Assembly: GCA_016839905.1 (NCBI GenBank)
Contig: JAEOTJ010000342.1
Coordinates: 1-41,569, forward strand
DNA: 41,569 bases
Direction: 5' to 3'
DNA from: Promethearchaeota archaeon
GTDB taxonomy: Archaea > Asgardarchaeota > Lokiarchaeia > Sigynarchaeales > SOKP01
A model generated the notes under the pieces. It was not told the origin of the DNA, did no database searches, and worked only from the letters and a program-made list of their open reading frames with translations. Positions within the stretch are counted from its first letter, which is position 1, and the number at the start of each line of letters is the position of its first letter. The translations under genes were made by a program, and so were the position numbers. Positions 7,526-15,495 of this stretch are shown piece by piece.

Positions 7526-7631
7526 CGGGCTATGAGGGATTTTCTTAATCATTCGAATTGAATAAGCCTATATTGAACCCCCGACCTGCTGGTTAAGAGC
7601 CAGTTGCGCTACCTGACTGCGCCAATAGCCC
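7526..7631 (-). tRNA. tRNA-Lys(CUU) with T-loop intron
   Basis: The acceptor is GGGCTAT/ATAGCCC with G discriminator. The D arm is GCGC...GCGC. The anticodon stem-loop is ACTGG-CTCTTAA-CCAGC (anticodon CTT; the 27-43 pair is an A-C mismatch). The T stem is GGGGG/CCCTC with one G-U. The T loop is split by 32 nt (7541-7572) between TTCAA and AT. Removing it gives a 74-nt tRNA. The intron can fold into an imperfect CTTATTCA.../...TGATTAAG hairpin. The TTC/GAA exon-intron pairing is shared with the tRNA-Val T-loop intron. Confidence 0.88.
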
Positions 7632-7880
7632 AGAGTTTAAATTCTTTATTACATATTCTTGAATTCTATAAGATATAAAATTACTAAGGTCTGAAATTAT
7701 GATTTATAATCATTAAAACTTTAATAGATTTTCCATTGAATCTAAATCTGAATTAAAGATAAAATTGTTGAGAAAGAAATTTTATTGAATTTTTCAGCTA
7801 TCATTAATAACAGAGTGAAAAAAGTTTGGTTTAAAAGGAATAATGGACTAAAAATCGATATAATAAAAATATCTAAAAAC

Positions 7881-8837
7881 TTAGAGAAAATTAAATAAAA
7901 TTTCAAAGTCTAAGAAATCAAAAGGCTTCAAGATAAATCCATCTGCACCAGTTTCTTTAATTTTTTTTCTCACTTCTGAACCTGGAATTGCAGTTAAATA
8001 AAAAACGGGGATATTTTTATATTCTTCATTTGATTTAATCTGTTTACATAAATCATAGCCACTCATATCTGGTAAAAGGATATCTAATAAAATTAATTTT
8101 GGAATAGAAGATTTAATAGCCTCAATCCCTTTAGAACCGCTAATAAATCCCTTGCATATATATCCTTTACTTTTAAAATAAGTTGTTATTAATCTAATTG
8201 TTGCAAGATCATCTTCAATTAATAAAATATCATATTGAGTGGTTTCTATTTCAATATCATCTAATATGTTTATTATTTTATTTTCTAGTAAAATGCTCTG
8301 GTCAAAAATATTTTTAATTGTTGATAATATTTCTTCGTTCAATTCATTATTATAAGTTTCAAGGAGTAATTGGGAGAATCCCTTTATTGAAGTTAGAGGT
8401 TCTTTTAAGGAATGAGATATGCTTGAAAGAGTATCCATATCAGCTTTTAATAGATTTTCAGAGGTCACATCTGATCTTTTTTCTATAAAGAAATCAACAC
8501 TCTCTCGTATTAATTTTGAAATGGTTGAATAATTATGATTTTTAATAAATTCTTGCCATTCTTCTTTAGTTTCTTCTGAAACATATAGGGAGATCCTCTC
8601 TTTATCTCGATCATAAATCTTTTCTCCCTTTAAATATTTTTTAAAACCCTCAGTAACAATTCCACGCCATATCGCATATTTACCCGTCTCATCTTCATAT
8701 TTTTTCATTTTTTCCTTGATTTTTTCATCATTTAGGTCGATATTATCATTCATATCAATATTTTTATCTCTTGGTTTATTTGGCTTATTTTTATTTTTTT
8801 TTGGCTTTTTCTCAAGATCAGTAATCAATAGCACCAA
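7881..8837 (-). CDS. RHH-HisKA-REC hybrid regulator (paralogue 1)
   Basis: A 318-residue protein with an unusual domain order. A lysine-rich tail is followed by a signature block YAIWRGIVTEGFKKY (about 54-68). Next is a ribbon-helix-helix-like segment, RISLYVSEETKEEWQEF then SKLIRESV (81-114). A HisKA-like helix pair with phospho-acceptor candidate H142 follows (ISHSLKEPLTSIKGFSQLL). A receiver domain ends the protein (DD at 209-210, D252, T282, K304). No HATPase domain is present, so it cannot phosphorylate itself. It may receive phosphate by relay and bind DNA. The start is uncertain (TTG 8837, or nearby GTG/TTG). It is 37% or so similar by eye to the next gene, clearly a duplicate. Confidence 0.72.
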   Translation of the reverse strand: MVLLITDLEKKPKKNKNKPNKPRDKNIDMNDNIDLNDEKIKEKMKKYEDETGKYAIWRGIVTEGFKKYLKGEKIYDRDKERISLYVSEETKEEWQEFIKNHNYSTISKLIRESVDFFIEKRSDVTSENLLKADMDTLSSISHSLKEPLTSIKGFSQLLLETYNNELNEEILSTIKNIFDQSILLENKIINILDDIEIETTQYDILLIEDDLATIRLITTYFKSKGYICKGFISGSKGIEAIKSSIPKLILLDILLPDMSGYDLCKQIKSNEEYKNIPVFYLTAIPGSEVRKKIKETGADGFILKPFDFLDFEILFNFL

Positions 8838-9027
8838 TAATTATTCTTAGAAATAAGATACTCTGTAAAGATGACTTTTAATTTATATTATTTTTAAATT
8901 TTTTTTTTTTTTTTTACTTTCTCGTAATATTATTTTGGTTTTATATTTATTAAATTTAATAGGTTTTTGATGATTTCTCAATCTTCAATTAATAAAGTTT
9001 CCTAAATTTCATTATATTACAATTAAA

Positions 9028-9924
9028 TTAGGACGAATTTTCCTTTTCTAATATGTTGAAGAGAAAATTAAAATCAGTAAAATTAAATGGTTTTAAAATA
9101 TACCCATTCGCACCAGTTTCTTCTATTTTTTTTTCAACTTCTGCTCCTGGAATTGCTGTTAAAAAATAAATTGGTATATGTTTAAGATTTTTATCAGATT
9201 TAATTTTTTTACATAATTCATCTCCACTTAAAACAGGCATAATAATATCTAATAAAATTATTTTAGGTGGTGAATTTTTAATTTCTTCAAGTCCTTTTAA
9301 GCCACTTGTTACTCCTTTACAAGTATATCCTTTAGTATTAAAAAGGTGTTTTAATAAATCAATTGTGGGAATATCATCCTCAATTAATAAAAAATCATAT
9401 TGAATTTTCTCCTTTTTAACTTCAGGATCGACATTATCTAAAATATCAATTATTTTGTTTTCTAATAAAATACTTTGTTCAAAAATGTTTTTTATTGTAT
9501 CAAGTACTTCATCTTTTAATTTTTCTCGATAATTCTCAATTAATAATTGAGAATATCCTTTTATTGAAGTTAATGGTTCTTTTAAAGCATGGGAAATGTC
9601 TCCTATTGTAAGCCTTTTACGCTTTGAAAAAGAACTATTGGAATTAGTTGATTTATCTATTATAAAAGCCTTTACGCTTTCTCTTATTAATTTAGAAAAT
9701 GTAGGATATATTCTATTTTCTTTAATAAATTTTTGCCAATTACTTTTAGTTTCTTCGGGGACATATAGAGAAATTCGTTCTTTAGATCTATTATATATTT
9801 TTTCACCTTTTTGCCATTTTTTAAAACCTTCTGTAATTATCCCTCGCCAGATGGCATATTTTTTTGTTTCTTTCTCATACCTCAGCATTTCTTCGGTTTT
9901 TCCAATAATATTCTCCGTCTTCAA
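9028..9924 (-). CDS. RHH-HisKA-REC hybrid regulator (paralogue 2)
   Basis: A 298-residue paralogue of the preceding gene, with the same order of parts: YAIWRGIITEGFKKW block (23-37), RHH-like RISLYVPEETKSNWQKF (50-66) and SKLIRESV, HisKA-like ISHALKEPLTSIKGYSQLL with H112, and a receiver domain with D226, LTAIPG and LKPF. The ATG start is good. It precedes paralogue 1 in the direction of transcription with a gap of about 190 bp. The key phosphotransfer residues are conserved in both copies, suggesting both function. The RHH call is from the strand-helix-helix pattern and is the least certain part. Confidence 0.73.
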   Translation of the reverse strand: MKTENIIGKTEEMLRYEKETKKYAIWRGIITEGFKKWQKGEKIYNRSKERISLYVPEETKSNWQKFIKENRIYPTFSKLIRESVKAFIIDKSTNSNSSFSKRKRLTIGDISHALKEPLTSIKGYSQLLIENYREKLKDEVLDTIKNIFEQSILLENKIIDILDNVDPEVKKEKIQYDFLLIEDDIPTIDLLKHLFNTKGYTCKGVTSGLKGLEEIKNSPPKIILLDIIMPVLSGDELCKKIKSDKNLKHIPIYFLTAIPGAEVEKKIEETGANGYILKPFNFTDFNFLFNILEKENSS

Positions 9925-10312
9925 GTTATCTCTATCATCTATTTTTTCATTTTGATTGTACTCGTTTGAAATTAAATTTCACCTTTGAGAAAAGAGCAGA
10001 AATTTCATTTATATTATATACAAATTTTTTACCACAAATATTTCAACATATAGAAGATAGGGGAACTTTAATTTAAATTTATTTTTTTGTAAAAGTTATT
10101 TCTTGTAAGTGAAATATCCCCATTTTACTTATCTTAATATTTTTCATATACATAATTTTTTATTATTTTATATAATTTAAAGAAATTATATGTCATCCAT
10201 TAATTTTATAAGTTTTAACAATAATACTTTTTTATAATAAAATTAATTGTTATAAAATTATAAAAATTATTTTACAACAAAAGATTTAAATATGAAGTTA
10301 TGATCATTTTAT
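9925..10312. other. Long intergenic region between divergent regulators
   Basis: This very AT-rich region separates the RHH-HisKA-REC gene (minus) from TFB (plus). I see no coding frame or structured RNA in it. The recognisable regulatory elements lie just to its right, at 10313-10377. Confidence 0.5.
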
Positions 10313-10364
10313 TTATCAAAAAAACTTTCTTTTGATAATAAGTGTGTAAAAATTTTTATCAAAA
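10313..10364 (+). promoter_or_regulatory. Candidate operator: three copies of TTATCAAAA before TFB
   Basis: TTATCAAAA occurs at 10313-10321, as a perfect 9-bp inverted copy at 10330-10338 (8-nt spacer), and again in direct orientation at 10356-10364, next to the TATA box. The layout suggests a dimeric regulator binding upstream of the TFB gene, possibly an RHH protein or TFB itself. The regulator is inferred, not shown. Confidence 0.5.
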
Positions 10365-10366
10365 AA

Positions 10367-10378
10367 AATTATAAATAT
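10367..10378 (+). promoter_or_regulatory. TATA box of the TFB gene
   Basis: The run attataaatata lies about 25-30 bp before the GTG start at 10402. This spacing predicts transcription starting at or next to the start codon, so a leaderless mRNA is likely. No Shine-Dalgarno is seen. Confidence 0.55.
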
Positions 10379-10401
10379 AAAATCGATTAGGTGTATAAAA
10401 A

Positions 10402-11283
10402 GTGGTTGTTGAAATCGGAAATCTCTCAACTTTTTGTCCTGAATGTGATGGTAATACTATAGAAAATGTTGAGAGAGGTGAGACAGTTTGTGAAATATGT
10501 GGTTTAGTCCTATCAGAAAGAGGTTTAGATATTTCTCATAGCGGAGTTAGAGCATATAGCAAGCAAGAAAAAGATAAAAAGGAGCGCACAGGAAGCCCGA
10601 TATCGATCTTGATGCCAGATATTGGCTTAAGTACTATTATTGAAAGAACAAAGATAAAGAATCCTGACCTTAGAAGAGCTGCAAAATGGAATACTCATAT
10701 GTCTTGGGAAAAGAGAAACATGCTTATTGCCATAACTGAATTAAAACGAATTGGTACAAATTTAAATTTTCCCGAGCGTGTTAAAAAAGCTGCAATTCGG
10801 CTTTACAAAGAAGTATTTAAAAAGAAATTATTAAGAGGAAGGTCTATAAATGGTATGGTTGCTGCATGTGCTTATTTTGTATCAAAAGAAGAAAAAATAC
10901 CCATCACTTTTCAAGAAATTTTAGATGAAGCTTCAATAAATGAAAATATTGTAAAAAAATGTTATAAAATATTAGTTAGAGAATTAAAGTTAAAATCTCC
11001 AAATACAGATCCAATATCTCTCATTCCAAGATATCGAGCAGAATTGGGATTAAATATTGATGTAGAAAAGCAAACAATTAAATTATTAGAAGGATTTATT
11101 AGTAAAAATTCAATAAGTGGGAAAGATCCAAAAGGTATTTGTGCAGGAGCATTATATTTAATTTCCAAGCTTAAAAATCAAAGAGTTAGTCAAAAAGATA
11201 TTTCGAAGGTAATAGGAGTTACAGAGGTTACCTTGCGCTCTAGATATAAAGAATTTTTAAATAATTTATCTTTTAAATTTTAA
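10402..11283 (+). CDS. tfb: Transcription initiation factor TFB (TFIIB homologue)
   Basis: TFB bridges TBP and RNA polymerase and sets the start site. The 293-residue protein has an N-terminal zinc ribbon (C12, C15, C30, C33), a B-finger/linker region including GSPISILMPDIGLSTII, and two cyclin folds (about 95-185 and 195-285). The second ends in the helix-turn-helix VSQKDISKVIGVTEVTLRSR that reads the BRE. The start is GTG. It is preceded by a TATA box and a palindromic repeat motif, which suggests dedicated regulation. Asgard genomes often carry several TFBs. Whether this is the main one cannot be told from here. Confidence 0.95.
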   Translation: MVVEIGNLSTFCPECDGNTIENVERGETVCEICGLVLSERGLDISHSGVRAYSKQEKDKKERTGSPISILMPDIGLSTIIERTKIKNPDLRRAAKWNTHMSWEKRNMLIAITELKRIGTNLNFPERVKKAAIRLYKEVFKKKLLRGRSINGMVAACAYFVSKEEKIPITFQEILDEASINENIVKKCYKILVRELKLKSPNTDPISLIPRYRAELGLNIDVEKQTIKLLEGFISKNSISGKDPKGICAGALYLISKLKNQRVSQKDISKVIGVTEVTLRSRYKEFLNNLSFKF

Positions 11284-11364
11284 CAATAATTTTTTTAAAT
11301 ATTTTTATTTCTATTTTTGTCTAAAGAAATCTTTCTAATTCTAAAAGATTATCAAATAATTTTA

Positions 11365-12084
11365 CTAATTTTGATGTCCCGTTCTTCTTGCTGCGATTTG
11401 CCCAACTTTTCTTCCAGGTGGTGCGTTTCTTGAAGTGGTTGTAGATTTATGAGGGCTCTGCTTGGCACCACCACCATAGGGATGACTGCAAGCATTCATT
11501 GTACAACCGCGTACCACTGGCCACTTCTTTGCTTTAGATCTTATCGCAAGATACTTATTTCCAGCTTTAACAAATGGCTTGTCCAATCGTCCTCCGCCAG
11601 AGACCACACCAATAGTACATAGACAATTCTCATTGAACCATCTTGCTTTTTTAGATCTAAATAAAAGTTCAACTTTATTTCCAGATTTATTTCTTACAAT
11701 CGCGGCTACTCCAGATGCTCTTGCAAATTTTCCCCCGTCTTGCGGGGTGCCTTCTATATTACAGACTAGAGTACCTAAAGGAATTCCTTTTAAAGGTAAT
11801 ACATTTCCTATTTTAATTTCGCCTTCTTTTGATTGTAAAAATTCCTCTCCTTCAAATATTCCTTCTGGAGGAAGCCATAAATCTTTAATATCATCGTGAT
11901 ATTTGATTCTTGCGACAGGAGCGCCGCGACCTGGAGAATGAATTAGTTCAATTACTTTAAAATTAAACGTATCTTCTCCCGTTTTAAAGCTCCGGTATCG
12001 AATTTTTCCTGCATGACGGTGCGAAGGCGATTTCCATGCCAATGTGCCGCGTCCTTTTCTCTGCACTAAAATTCTTTTTCCCAT
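11365..12084 (-). CDS. rpl2: Large ribosomal subunit protein uL2 (L2/L8e)
   Basis: uL2 binds 23S rRNA at the peptidyl transferase centre and subunit interface. The 239-residue protein has the archaeal/eukaryotic form: MGKRILVQRKGRGT start, SPSHRHAGKIRYR, the central KGIPLGTLVCNIE, and the conserved C-terminal loop VRGCTMNACSHPYGGG. It is alone here, outside the usual S10 ribosomal cluster. The ATG is clear. The gene converges with TFB. Confidence 0.97.
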   Translation of the reverse strand: MGKRILVQRKGRGTLAWKSPSHRHAGKIRYRSFKTGEDTFNFKVIELIHSPGRGAPVARIKYHDDIKDLWLPPEGIFEGEEFLQSKEGEIKIGNVLPLKGIPLGTLVCNIEGTPQDGGKFARASGVAAIVRNKSGNKVELLFRSKKARWFNENCLCTIGVVSGGGRLDKPFVKAGNKYLAIRSKAKKWPVVRGCTMNACSHPYGGGAKQSPHKSTTTSRNAPPGRKVGQIAARRTGHQN

Positions 12085-12176
12085 TTACTTCACGATGCTA
12101 AAATAATTGTTGATTGATGATAATTAAGGAAACTTTAAATTTTTTATTTTTTACCGTTTTTTTAGAAAAAAACGAT

Positions 12177-13535
12177 TTAGAGTTTTTTATTTTTTAATAA
12201 CTCATCGATATTGTAATTAAAGGCAATTGGAATTTCTCTTTCTAAGAATTCACCCGCTATATTTGTTAGTAATAGCTCCTTTATTTCATTTTGGTCATTA
12301 GTCTGTCCTAAAACCCAACCAAGTTTAACATATCCTACTTCTGGTAGGATGTTTCTCCCTGGAATGACACCTATATCTTGTAATTCTCTTCCCGTTGAAT
12401 AAACATTCATTCCAGTAAAACCGTGTAATGTTTGAACTGCCATAAGAACAGTAATATCTTCTTGAATGGCCCTTTTTACGGAATCATACACTTCAGTACT
12501 AATATGTCCAAGACCCGTTCCAGCTAAGACAATTCCTTTATATCCATTATCTATATAGAAATCAATCTGTTCATTTTCCATGCCGGGATAAGAATAAATC
12601 AGTGCAACTTTTTTTTCAAAATTGGTAGTTGCTTTAGTTTCAGATTTAGACTTTTTTCGATAATTATTTTTAAATAATTTTATTTTTTTATTGCGTATCA
12701 TGCCTAAAGGGATATCATCAATAGTTCTAAAAGTATGTCTTACAGAAGAATGCATTTTTCTAACTAAAGTTCCTCTATGAATTAACCCATAATCGTGAGC
12801 AGAGGACCCTAACATAGTAACTACAACTTCAGCAATATCTGAGCAAGCTACCGTAGCGGCGTTAATTAAATTAAAAGCAGCATCTGAAGATGGGCGATCA
12901 GAACTTCTTTGGCTACCTACTAATACAACTGGAATTGATAAATCCTTCAACATGAATGATAATGCAGCAGAAGTGAAACTCATTGTATCAGTTCCATGAC
13001 CTATTATTATACCGTCTTTTCCTGAATTTGCATATTTTTCTACTTTTTTAGCTAATTGTTGCCAATACTCAGGTTTCATATTTTCGGATAAAATTTCAAA
13101 TACAATTTCAGTTTCTAAATTACATATTTCTGCTAATTCTGGCACCGCACTGAATAATTCCCCGGGAGTAAAAGAGGGAATGACCGCCCCAGTCGTGTAA
13201 TCTAAACGTGAAGCCACAGTGCCACCTGTGCCTAATAGTTTGATATTAGAAAATTTTTTATTTATTGGGAATTTTTTCTCAGGAATTTTATAATGTGCCT
13301 CTTTTTTTCCTATTTTTTCTATAGTAGTTATATCTAAAGCATTAATTCCTATATTATAATTATTTTCTAATTTAATTTCTACATATTCAGGAGCAGAATA
13401 TTCATTTCTGGGGAGAACTATTCCTTCGTATTCCCCTTCTTTAGTAGTTATTTTAATAATATCCCAAATAGCAATTTTATTTTTTTCTAAAACCTCTTTT
13501 CCTTTCCCTTTATAGCCTTTTAATTCTTCAGACAT
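12177..13535 (-). CDS. gatD: Glu-tRNA(Gln) amidotransferase subunit D
   Basis: GatD is the asparaginase-like subunit that frees ammonia from glutamine/asparagine for the archaeal GatDE enzyme, which converts Glu-tRNA(Gln) to Gln-tRNA(Gln). The 452-residue protein has the GatD-specific N-terminal domain (about 1-92), then the type I asparaginase fold with the catalytic GTGGTVAS (102-109) and HGTDTM (180-185) motifs. The ATG directly follows the gatE stop with no spacing (TAAATG), so the subunits are probably translated in a coupled way. Confidence 0.96.
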   Translation of the reverse strand: MSEELKGYKGKGKEVLEKNKIAIWDIIKITTKEGEYEGIVLPRNEYSAPEYVEIKLENNYNIGINALDITTIEKIGKKEAHYKIPEKKFPINKKFSNIKLLGTGGTVASRLDYTTGAVIPSFTPGELFSAVPELAEICNLETEIVFEILSENMKPEYWQQLAKKVEKYANSGKDGIIIGHGTDTMSFTSAALSFMLKDLSIPVVLVGSQRSSDRPSSDAAFNLINAATVACSDIAEVVVTMLGSSAHDYGLIHRGTLVRKMHSSVRHTFRTIDDIPLGMIRNKKIKLFKNNYRKKSKSETKATTNFEKKVALIYSYPGMENEQIDFYIDNGYKGIVLAGTGLGHISTEVYDSVKRAIQEDITVLMAVQTLHGFTGMNVYSTGRELQDIGVIPGRNILPEVGYVKLGWVLGQTNDQNEIKELLLTNIAGEFLEREIPIAFNYNIDELLKNKKL

Positions 13536-15458
13536 TTATTCCAACTCCTTTATTTTCTTTGATAAAGCTTCTTTTAATTTCTGAGAAACAATATCCCCAT
13601 CTATTTTCCCTCTGACTTTCTTCATTAGATCACCCATAAGAGGGCTCATTGCTCCCATTTTTCTTTCCTTTATGAAGGGGATGTTATCTTTTATAACATT
13701 AATTATGATTTTATCAAGATCTGCTTCAGAAATTTTTTCAATCTTGAGATCTTTTTTAAGTTGCTCGATTGATAAATCTGGAGATTCTGATTTTGCAATC
13801 ATTAGTTTTTCTATTGCTTCCTTACCGATCTCTTTATTTTTTAATAGAGTAAATATATCAATGAAATCCTTCTCTTCAATATTATCAATATTTTTTCCAT
13901 CTCTCCTCAGAGCAGTAGTGGTTTCTAATAGAGAAGTTATTATTAATTTGGGATTATCAGAAATGATTTTAATAAGATCGTTGAATAAATCGAGTTGCCC
14001 TTCAAAAATTAAATCCCTTATTAATCTTTCTTCCAACTTGAACTTTTTAGAATATTCCTTTATAGTTTTCCAAGGTAATTCTGGAAGATTATCTTTAATC
14101 TCCTTTATTTCTTCTGCTGTGGTAATTATTGCTTGAGAATCTGTATCTGGATATAATCTAGCACCCCCATGAAGTTCCCTTAAAAATTCAGTGTTAAAAT
14201 TTTCTAAAGCTCTTCTAGTTTCAGGTGGGACTCCTTTAAACGCATATTTAACGCGAATAATTATTACTTTCATAGCTTTATCAATTTCCTTTTGAGATCC
14301 TATAATTAAAACAAAGCAATCATCATCTCCGGATTTTAAAGAATCTCTTATCGCTTGGATATCATTATCAGAAAACTTATAACTTTTCTTTAAATCCTCA
14401 TCTGAATGTATGATACCTTGGAGACCTGAAATAGATTTAACTTTACTTGCAACTTCTGTTCCAAATCTATAATCTTCCATTAATTCTTTTCCAAATATTC
14501 CTTTAAATCCTTTAAAATTCATACCAAATAATTTTTTCCCTGATTTAATACCTTTAGCAATAAAACCACATTTAGTTTTTGCTATAATTTTTGATAAATC
14601 AACGGGCTTATTAGGGATAGATTTCTCATCTAATCCTCGTTTTTCTAATTCTTCTTTAATTTTTACTAATTTAAGTTGTCTTGAAACTTCATGATTAATT
14701 AAAATTGGGATCCAATCCAATTTTTGAACTCCTTTGATTTCGATTCTGGTTCCCGCCTTAATACTTACATTTACATCTTGTCTAATTGATCCAAGAACTT
14801 TTTTTACGTTGGTTGACCATAATAATAAGCCTAATCTTTCAGCAGTTTCTCTACATTCATGAGGATCATTAATATCTGGATCAGTAGTAATTTCAACTAA
14901 AGGAATTCCTAATCGGTCGAGTCTGAAATAATTTGTCTTTTTTTCGGTTTTAATTTTTCGAGCGGCATCTTCTTCTAAACATAATATATCTATCCCAATC
15001 TTTTTACCATTTTCTAATTTCAGATACCCATCTTTAGCCAAAATCATTGTTCTCTGAAAACCACAGGGAACACTTCCATCTAAATAATTTTTTCTACACA
15101 CATGCATTTCTTCAATGATGTTAGCGTTAAGAAGGATAGCTATTACAATTGCTATTTTTCTAGCCTCGTCGTTACAAGAAAATGGAGGTGTTTCGTCAAG
15201 CTCATAAGTGCAAATTACATCATTATAACATTCGTACTTGACATTCATATTTTTTTCATATTCCGTAAGCATGGCCTCGTCATAAGTACCCATTTCTCCT
15301 AAAACAGGCCTCATATACCTTTCTATAGTAAAGTCTGGTTTTCTCGAACCTTGAAGCTTATTAGGGCATCTACAAAACAGTTTTGTTTTAGAATCAAGTT
15401 GTTGATGTATTTCAAGACCACATTTAAGCCCTAATTTCTTATAATCAAACTCTTCCAT
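13536..15458 (-). CDS. gatE: Glu-tRNA(Gln) amidotransferase subunit E
   Basis: The 640-residue GatE subunit activates the tRNA-bound glutamate by phosphorylation and performs amide transfer. It shows the GatB/GatE family start (GLKCGLEIHQQLDSKTKLFC), the PLVEITTDPDI motif, the GatE-specific AspRS-like GAD insertion in the middle, and the C-terminal YqeY-like tail for tRNA binding. The length fits archaeal GatE. It is transcribed first, with gatD immediately after. Its presence implies the organism makes Gln-tRNA indirectly. Confidence 0.96.
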   Translation of the reverse strand: MEEFDYKKLGLKCGLEIHQQLDSKTKLFCRCPNKLQGSRKPDFTIERYMRPVLGEMGTYDEAMLTEYEKNMNVKYECYNDVICTYELDETPPFSCNDEARKIAIVIAILLNANIIEEMHVCRKNYLDGSVPCGFQRTMILAKDGYLKLENGKKIGIDILCLEEDAARKIKTEKKTNYFRLDRLGIPLVEITTDPDINDPHECRETAERLGLLLWSTNVKKVLGSIRQDVNVSIKAGTRIEIKGVQKLDWIPILINHEVSRQLKLVKIKEELEKRGLDEKSIPNKPVDLSKIIAKTKCGFIAKGIKSGKKLFGMNFKGFKGIFGKELMEDYRFGTEVASKVKSISGLQGIIHSDEDLKKSYKFSDNDIQAIRDSLKSGDDDCFVLIIGSQKEIDKAMKVIIIRVKYAFKGVPPETRRALENFNTEFLRELHGGARLYPDTDSQAIITTAEEIKEIKDNLPELPWKTIKEYSKKFKLEERLIRDLIFEGQLDLFNDLIKIISDNPKLIITSLLETTTALRRDGKNIDNIEEKDFIDIFTLLKNKEIGKEAIEKLMIAKSESPDLSIEQLKKDLKIEKISEADLDKIIINVIKDNIPFIKERKMGAMSPLMGDLMKKVRGKIDGDIVSQKLKEALSKKIKELE

Positions 15459-15495
15459 AATTAATCATATTTTTATTTAAATTTATTATTTATTT

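Noticed and set aside
7881..9924. RHH segments as antitoxins of toxin-antitoxin pairs
   Set aside because: They are parts of about 300-residue multidomain proteins and no small toxin gene is adjacent.
11579..11899. Plus-strand open frame opposite ribosomal protein L2
   Set aside because: It is a shadow of the well-supported rpl2 frame, with no recognisable motif or start signal.
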